This document shows, one piece after another, positions 42,893 through 47,647 of a DNA stretch of 47,647 bases (within the stretch, counting starts at the first letter, position 1; each line of letters begins with the position of its first letter). The stretch comes from an uncultured Corynebacterium sp. (GTDB lineage: Bacteria > Actinomycetota > Actinomycetes > Mycobacteriales > Mycobacteriaceae). The notes under the pieces are model-generated. The model had not been told where the DNA came from. It was given only the letters and a program-made list of their open reading frames with translations, and ran no database searches. The stretch is from assembly GCF_946221105.1 (NCBI RefSeq), contig NZ_CAMICL010000012.1:1-47647 (forward strand), read 5' to 3'. A program made the position numbers and the translations under genes.

Positions 42893-42948
42893 GCGGCCTA
42901 TTTTCGCACAGTTGCCTATCGACGGAGCTCCGCCACGACACGCCCCAA

Positions 42949-42973
42949 AAGTCTCAAGTCTTTCTTGAGACTT
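42949..42973. promoter_or_regulatory. Perfect 10-bp hairpin between glf and the amidase gene
   Basis: AAGTCTCAAG (42949-42958), loop TCTTT, CTTGAGACTT (42964-42973). It is in the 159-base divergent space, so it is not a terminator for a neighbouring gene and fits an operator. TACACT at 42984-42989 may be the amidase -10. A copy of GCCTATCGACG lies nearby at 42914. Confidence 0.5.
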
Positions 42974-43051
42974 GAACTTGCACTACACTTCGTTTCTGTC
43001 ACATTTGCCACTGCTTTCGCAGTGAACACAGAGAACCCCAGGAGTATTACT

Positions 43052-45016
43052 GTGCAGCAACGTCGCAGCATTCAGGGCGGCGCGGCCCGACCCGCCCGGG
43101 CCGCGATCATGCCCGTGATCGTGTCCGTCCTCCTCGTCACGGCACTTGTTGCCGCCAACGCGTTCAGCGGCAACCGCATCCTGCAGGTGCAGTCCCTCGG
43201 CGCCGGCGCCCCGGAGGTCTACACCACCTCCTCGTCGCTCGCGGCCGGCGACAACATCACCGTCGACGACGCCGCCATCCGCACCCAGGGCGGCGAAGAA
43301 GATCACGTGCGCCGCGTGGTCAAGGAATTCTCCAACGACCGCGAGTTCTCCATCGTGGGCCTGACCTGGACCGGCGAGCGCGACGTCGCCGCGTACGTGC
43401 GCTCCCAAAAGGCCGACGGCGCCTGGTCCGAGTGGTTCGAGATGGACCCGGCAGACCCGCAGGCGGGCTCCGACAAGTTCGGCACCGAGCCGATCTACGT
43501 CGGCCGCACTAAGCGCATCCAGGTCTCCACCGGCAACGTGGACCTGCTCGAGGGCGGCCGCGCCGTCTCCGACGCGCCCACCACCGCCAACGACATCGAG
43601 GCCGTGTTCCTGGACGGCGGCACCGGCACCGCGCAAGGCGGCATCCAGCCGGTCGCCGACTCCTACACCCGCGGCATGCCCGAGGTAGTCACCCGCGCGC
43701 AGTGGGGCGCCGGCCGCAGCAGCACCCCGTACTACTCCGAGCCCACCACCGCCGCCACCGTGCACCACACGGCCGGTTCCAACAACTACTCCGAAGCCGA
43801 GGCACCGGGCATCGTGCGCGGCATCTGGAACTACCACACCAACAACCTGGGCTGGGGCGACATCGGCTACCACGCGCTCGTCGATAAGTACGGCAACATC
43901 TACGAAGGCCGCGCCGGCGGCATGGACCGCGGCCCGCAGGGCGCACACGTCGGCTCCTTCAACCAGAACACCTGGGGCGTGTCCATGCTGGGCGACTACC
44001 AGACCGCCGAACCCACCCCGGCCGCGCTGCGCGCCATGGGCGAGATCATCGGCTGGAAGGCCGCCGTCGCGGGCTTCGACCCCACCGGCTCCAGCTACCA
44101 CGTCGCCGAGGGCAACTTCCGCGGATCGAAGTACGCGGGCGGCCAGGGCGCGATGTTTAACAACATCAACGCCCACCGCGACTTCCACTACAACACCTGC
44201 CCGGGCGACAACCTGTACTCCAAGCTGCCTGTGATCCGCGCGACTGCGGCCACGAAGTACCGCTCCCTGGGCGGCAGCCGCTCCGGCATCGGCTCCATCC
44301 TCGACCGCCTGGGCGGCAACGACAGCACATCCACCGCAGCGACGCCTACCGACGCTGCCACGGCGACGGCGACCGCGACGGATACCGTCCCGGCGGACCC
44401 GAACTCGCGCGTAACCGCGACCGCACCGACGCCGACGCCGAAGCACCAGGGCAGCCCGAGCAACGGCACCGCCGACGGCACCCTGGCAGCGCTGTCCTCC
44501 GGCGACCCGAACGCCATCGCCACCGTGGCCGGCACCGCGATCGGCCTGGTGCTGCTGTTCCTGGCAGCCCAGGACAAGCTGCCCAGCGTCTCCAACGACG
44601 GCGACACCGAGGTCTTCGAGGGCTTGACGCTGGCGCAGGCAGCCGGTGTGGCTAAGCAGATCAGCCCGGCCGTGGCGCCCACCCTCAACGCGTTCGGCTC
44701 CAGCGACGCCGCCCAGGTCTGGACCACGCTCGAGCCCACCCTGGGCAAGCTCGTCGCCGGCGTCGGCGGCCCGACCGGCCCGGCCGTGGCGCTGTACTCC
44801 AACGGCATCGGCGCCCGCAACAACGAGGGCGAAATCATCACCCTGGTGGGCAAGATCGCCGAGGCCTGGCTGCAGCAGGGCCTCGACGCCGGCCCGCTGG
44901 GCATGCCGGTGACGCAGCAGTTCAACCCCACCGCCGACACCGTGCGCGTGGACTTCGAAGGCGGCTTCATCACCTACAACCCGTCCACCAACGCGGTGGA
45001 CATCAACACGAACTAG
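43052..45016 (+). CDS. Secreted PGRP-type N-acetylmuramoyl-L-alanine amidase with LGFP-like end
   Basis: A 654-aa exported amidase that should cut the bond between muramic acid and the stem peptide. An N-terminal signal or anchor (about 20-41, 'MPVIVSVLLVTALVAANAF') is followed by a beta-rich domain (about 50-205) and the Amidase_2/PGRP domain (about 210-400). The zinc set is visible: His238 or His239 (TVHHTAGS), His375 (NAHRDF) and Cys383 (TCPGD). A Thr/Ala/Pro linker (about 425-475) leads to a C-terminal domain with one LGFP-like repeat ('LDAGPLGMPVTQQFNP'). The start is GTG 43052, with AGGAG 7 bases before. It is the Rv3811-like neighbour of glf. Confidence 0.9.
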   Translation: MQQRRSIQGGAARPARAAIMPVIVSVLLVTALVAANAFSGNRILQVQSLGAGAPEVYTTSSSLAAGDNITVDDAAIRTQGGEEDHVRRVVKEFSNDREFSIVGLTWTGERDVAAYVRSQKADGAWSEWFEMDPADPQAGSDKFGTEPIYVGRTKRIQVSTGNVDLLEGGRAVSDAPTTANDIEAVFLDGGTGTAQGGIQPVADSYTRGMPEVVTRAQWGAGRSSTPYYSEPTTAATVHHTAGSNNYSEAEAPGIVRGIWNYHTNNLGWGDIGYHALVDKYGNIYEGRAGGMDRGPQGAHVGSFNQNTWGVSMLGDYQTAEPTPAALRAMGEIIGWKAAVAGFDPTGSSYHVAEGNFRGSKYAGGQGAMFNNINAHRDFHYNTCPGDNLYSKLPVIRATAATKYRSLGGSRSGIGSILDRLGGNDSTSTAATPTDAATATATATDTVPADPNSRVTATAPTPTPKHQGSPSNGTADGTLAALSSGDPNAIATVAGTAIGLVLLFLAAQDKLPSVSNDGDTEVFEGLTLAQAAGVAKQISPAVAPTLNAFGSSDAAQVWTTLEPTLGKLVAGVGGPTGPAVALYSNGIGARNNEGEIITLVGKIAEAWLQQGLDAGPLGMPVTQQFNPTADTVRVDFEGGFITYNPSTNAVDINTN

Positions 45017-45038
45017 GCCCTCGCAAGCTCGGGCCTAG
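45013..45038. terminator. Hairpin between convergent amidase gene and glpK
   Basis: CTAGGCCC (45013-45020), a 10-base loop, GGGCCTAG (45031-45038). It includes the amidase stop codon and ends 4 bases before the glpK stop. No T run, so it is a hairpin of the type often seen between convergent genes, not a textbook terminator. Confidence 0.55.
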
Positions 45039-45041
45039 CGG

Positions 45042-46502
45042 TTATGCCAAATTAAGGCAGCGCGACACCGCGTCCTCCCACGCGGCAACAAGCCGGTCCC
45101 TTTCGGGGCCGGCCCTTTCGCTTTCCCAGGTGGTTGCGGGGCCGAGCGTGAGCGGTTCGTCGATAAGCGAAATGCCCATGCCCGCCGCCGACGCCGCGCC
45201 CATCACCGTGGTCTCCGTATTCGCGGGGCGCTCCACGGTCAGGCCAAGGATGTCGGCCTGCATCTGCATGAGCAGGTCGTTCGTGGTCATCCCGCCATCG
45301 ACCTTCAGCGCCCTCGGCTCCCCGCCCATCGCGCACACCACCTCGCGCGCCTGCAAACACGTCGCCTCGAGCGCGGCCCGGGCAATATGCCGCCTATCGA
45401 CGAACCGGGTCAACCCCACGATCACCCCACGCGCATCAGGGCGCCACCTCGGTGCGAACAGGCCCGAAAACGCCGGGACGATCACCACTCCCCCGCTATC
45501 CTCGACCTGGCTGGCCAACGTTTCCGACTCCGCGGCGGTGGCGAGGATGCCCAACTGGTCGCGCAGCCACTGAATCAGCGAACCGCCCACCGCCACCGAG
45601 CCCTCCTGCGCGTACACCGGCGGCTGGCCTTGGATCTGGTACGCCACGGTGGTGAGCAGGCCGCGGTCGCTGAACTTCGGCGTCGCACCAGTGTTGAGCA
45701 GCATAAACAGCCCCGTGCCGTAGGTCATCTTCGCGTCGTTTTCGCGGATGCCGCCCTGGCCGAACAGCGCGGCCTGCTGGTCGCCGAGCACGCCGGTAAT
45801 GGGCACGCCCGCCAGCGGGCCGCGGGGGCGGATCTTGCCGAAGTTGCCCACCGACGGGCGGATCTCGGGGAGGATTTGCGGCGGGATGCGGAGCTCGTCG
45901 CAAAGCTGCATGTCCCACTCGAGCGTCTCCAAGTCCATGAGCAGGGTGCGCGACGCGTTGGTCACATCCGTCAAGTGCAGCGCGCGGTCCAGGTCCTTCG
46001 CGCCGCCGGTGAGGTTCCAGATCAGCCAGGTGTCGATCGTGCCCGCCAGCAGCTCGCCGTTTTCCGCGCGCTCGCGAGCGTTTGGCACGTTGTCCAGGAT
46101 CCACGCCCACTTCGGCGCCGCCGGATACGAGTTGTGGAGCAGGCCCGTCTTGTGCAGATACTTCGCGGCGTCGCCGTCGTGGTTCGTGCGGGTGTCCTGC
46201 CACACGATGGCGTTGTAGATCGGCTTGCCCGTCTTCTTCTCCCAGATCACGGCGGTTTCGCGCTGGTTGGTCAGGCCGAGGGCGTCGATGTCCTGCTCGC
46301 TGATGTCCTCGTCCGCGAGCGCCTCGCTCAACGCCCGGCGCGTGTTGCGCCAGATCTCCATCGGATCGTGCTCCACCCAGCCTTTTTGCGGCATGTGCTG
46401 GGCGTGCTCGAACTGCGATTGAGCGACGACCTTGCCGTCGGTGCCTGTGATGCACACGCGTGTCGACGTCGTGCCCTGGTCAATCGCCGCAATCAAAGCC
46501 AT
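45042..46502 (-). CDS. glpK: Glycerol kinase
   Basis: A 486-aa FGGY-family glycerol kinase that makes glycerol 3-phosphate from glycerol and ATP in the cytoplasm. The N-terminal phosphate motif is 'AAIDQGTTSTRV'; 'GWVEHDPMEIWRNT' lies near residue 41; 'GVLGDQQAALFGQGG' near 240; the FGGY signature region includes 'KVDGGMTTNDLLMQMQADIL' near 400. The length is slightly below the usual 500. Glycerol 3-phosphate feeds lipid synthesis, but no other glycerol gene is present here. Its upstream region holds the repeat cluster at 46584-46760. Confidence 0.95.
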   Translation of the reverse strand: MALIAAIDQGTTSTRVCITGTDGKVVAQSQFEHAQHMPQKGWVEHDPMEIWRNTRRALSEALADEDISEQDIDALGLTNQRETAVIWEKKTGKPIYNAIVWQDTRTNHDGDAAKYLHKTGLLHNSYPAAPKWAWILDNVPNARERAENGELLAGTIDTWLIWNLTGGAKDLDRALHLTDVTNASRTLLMDLETLEWDMQLCDELRIPPQILPEIRPSVGNFGKIRPRGPLAGVPITGVLGDQQAALFGQGGIRENDAKMTYGTGLFMLLNTGATPKFSDRGLLTTVAYQIQGQPPVYAQEGSVAVGGSLIQWLRDQLGILATAAESETLASQVEDSGGVVIVPAFSGLFAPRWRPDARGVIVGLTRFVDRRHIARAALEATCLQAREVVCAMGGEPRALKVDGGMTTNDLLMQMQADILGLTVERPANTETTVMGAASAAGMGISLIDEPLTLGPATTWESERAGPERDRLVAAWEDAVSRCLNLA

Positions 46503-46583
46503 GCGCGTGATTCTACGGGCGGGGCCGGGGGTGCCTGTCCGGTGGCCGGGTGCTTGCGGGATCGTGGACAGGGCCGAGGATGC

Positions 46584-46760
46584 AGATCTGCTAGTTGTCG
46601 CTGATCTGCTAGTTGCCCCCGCATCAGCCTGGCCCCGAACTAGCAGATCATGCTCTTACCGACAACGGCATTCAATACCACCTGGGCAAACACAAACTTG
46701 GACAGTTGATCTGCTAGTTGCGTCTCCCGGCCAACTAGCAGATCAGCGCAACTAGCAGAT
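46584..46760. repeat. Cluster C: six copies of GATCTGCTAGTTG in both orientations
   Basis: Direct copies lie at 46585-46597, 46603-46615 and 46708-46720; inverted copies at 46638-46649 (one base short), 46732-46744 and 46749-46760 (last base differs). Conservation stops at the word ends; the intervening sequence is unrelated. It lies in the 403-base divergent space (46503-46905) between glpK and the nuclease-like gene. No protein gene is supported there. Confidence 0.85.
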
Positions 46761-46794
46761 TCACACCACCACCAGCGGGGACCCCACACAGACA

Positions 46795-46830
46795 TGTCCA
46801 AAAAGTCACCAGACTCCGTGTCCAAAAAGT
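46795..46830. repeat. Direct repeat TGTCCAAAAAGT, two copies
   Basis: TGTCCAAAAAGT occurs at 46795-46806 and 46819-46830, 24 bases apart start to start, and CTTGGACA (near 46697) is a partial inverted copy. GTGTAGACACC follows. The look recalls the ends of some insertion sequences, so an eroded IS end is possible, but no transposase remains. Confidence 0.5.
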
Positions 46831-46905
46831 GTGTAGACACCACTGCCCACTGAAATCGACAAGATCCACCTTCACCCGCCCGACCACGAAAGGCATAGTG
46901 GGCGC

Positions 46906-47647
46906 ATGGGGGATCTACAGCAGAAACGAGACGCAGAAATCCAGCTGATCAAGGACATCGCTTCGCGGTGCAAGACAGCAGTTATCACAGGCCCGGCCGC
47001 TGCACGGTGGCTTGACCTTTCCACAAAGACTTGGGTAACAAAGGTGGATCTCGCCTTGCCCGGCAACTCACGGACCTGGGGTGACAAGGATCCGCGCAAG
47101 GTGTATCACGGTAGCCTCCTCCGCGCGGCCGAGTTCGTGGAGCACAACGGCATCCGCACCGCGACAGCGATACGAGCCATGTTTGACTCGTTCCGCTACT
47201 ACGGCCCGATCGAGGCGCTGGTGCAGATCGAGTCCGCGCGCTTCAAGCATGAGCACCTCACCACGGACTACCTGCTGGAAAAGACCGAAACGCTCACCCG
47301 CGCCCGCTGCATCAGGGCGTTCCGTGAACTGATCTGCTACTCCGCCGACACGTCCGCGAGCGCGTTGGAGACAATCGTGCGCTATGCGATTTTGCGCGCG
47401 ATCGCGCAGGGCCGCCTCACGGGGGTGGAGACCATCGAGTTCCAGGTGGGGTTCCGCATCACTGAGGCAGATGGGTGGCCCACCGTCGCCTGGGCGGACG
47501 TGCTCATCAACGGGTTTATCGTGCTCGAGGCGGACGGGCTGGAGAAGAACAGCGGGGTGTTCGGGGATGCAGCAGAAGCTTTACGACGGGAACGCCACCG
47601 CGAAACCCAACTCCAGAATCAAGGCGCCGTGGTGCGCAGGGTCGGGT
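46906..47647 (+). CDS. 5' part of a nuclease-like / AbiEi-like gene
   Basis: An ATG at 46906 opens a frame that runs without a stop to the window end (247 codons visible). The N-terminal part ('IASRCKTAVITGPAAARWL') resembles AbiEi-type or DUF559-associated proteins of actinobacteria. The end seen here, 'VLINGFIVLEADGLEKNSGV' followed by 'ALRRERHRETQLQNQGAVV', has the E-x-D ... RD..L...G..V pattern of PD-(D/E)XK nucleases of the DUF559/Vsr type. The start has no ribosome binding site, but CATAGT (46894-46899) ends 6 bases before it and TTCACC (46871-46876) is 17 bases upstream, so a leaderless mRNA is likely. The rest of the gene lies outside the window. Confidence 0.6.
   Translation, partial: MGDLQQKRDAEIQLIKDIASRCKTAVITGPAAARWLDLSTKTWVTKVDLALPGNSRTWGDKDPRKVYHGSLLRAAEFVEHNGIRTATAIRAMFDSFRYYGPIEALVQIESARFKHEHLTTDYLLEKTETLTRARCIRAFRELICYSADTSASALETIVRYAILRAIAQGRLTGVETIEFQVGFRITEADGWPTVAWADVLINGFIVLEADGLEKNSGVFGDAAEALRRERHRETQLQNQGAVVRRVG

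Noticed and set aside
41687..43051. Long plus-strand frame that runs opposite glf into the amidase gene
   Set aside because: The part opposite glf is a shadow of the conserved mutase. The amidase has its own GTG start at 43052 with AGGAG and a signal sequence directly after it.
46584..46760. CRISPR array
   Set aside because: The repeats are 13 bases, occur in both orientations, have irregular spacing and no cas gene is near.

Overview
The window is chromosomal DNA of a mycolate-containing actinobacterium, almost certainly a high-GC Corynebacterium. The evidence is a nearly complete mycolic acid / arabinogalactan assembly cluster (fadD32, pks13, accD3, a Culp6-like cutinase, two mycolyltransferases, aftB, ubiA, a PAP2 phosphatase, glfT2, glf), an MmpL3-type (CmpL1) TMM transporter, DtxR-type iron boxes and a DIP1984-family gene. 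I can support the genus, not the species.

Layout. 1-4353: the 3' end of a membrane protein gene, a 78-aa helical protein, a structured non-coding stretch, a DIP1984-family gene, then a divergent glycosyltransferase/methyltransferase pair with a vapBC toxin-antitoxin module between them. 4350-5145: a frameshifted Abi-like gene. 5265-12541: pck on the minus strand, then a plus-strand run trmB - NYN protein - cmpL1 - flippase-like protein - DUF3054 protein. 12538-31566: one long minus-strand block for the mycomembrane, which reads in transcription order TetR regulator, glfT2, PAP2 phosphatase, ubiA, aftB, cmt, cop1, DUF732 lipoprotein, culp6-like, fadD32, pks13, accD3 and a 36-aa peptide. 31619-41428: an accessory block (GAP/Sap-family exporter, SulP transporter, siderophore uptake system with two DtxR boxes, NhaP antiporter) between glfT2 and glf. 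41442-47647: a glutaredoxin-like protein, glf, a PGRP-type amidase, glpK, a repeat-rich intergenic region and the 5' part of a nuclease-like gene cut by the window end.

How the genes work together. FadD32 activates the meromycolate, AccD3 belongs to the carboxylase that makes the second substrate, and Pks13 condenses them. CmpL1 moves trehalose monomycolate across the membrane, and Cop1/Cmt transfer mycolates to the wall. UbiA and the PAP2 phosphatase make decaprenyl-phospho-arabinose precursor, AftB uses the arabinose donor, and Glf with GlfT2 builds the galactan. The iron genes form two tail-to-tail units: lipoprotein on plus; SIP, two permeases and ATPase on minus.

The least ordinary signals are at DNA level. 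(i) The word WATCGACG, mostly as GCNWATCGACG, recurs 18 times on both strands, in different reading frames, often through rare codons. (ii) Four intergenic spaces each carry their own short word, repeated in direct and/or inverted copies. (iii) A 36-aa acidic hydrophobic peptide lies directly behind accD3. (iv) A vapBC operator overlaps two back-to-back, apparently leaderless promoters of envelope genes. (v) A T-arm-like hairpin lies in a structured stretch upstream of the DIP1984 gene. All counts were made by eye.
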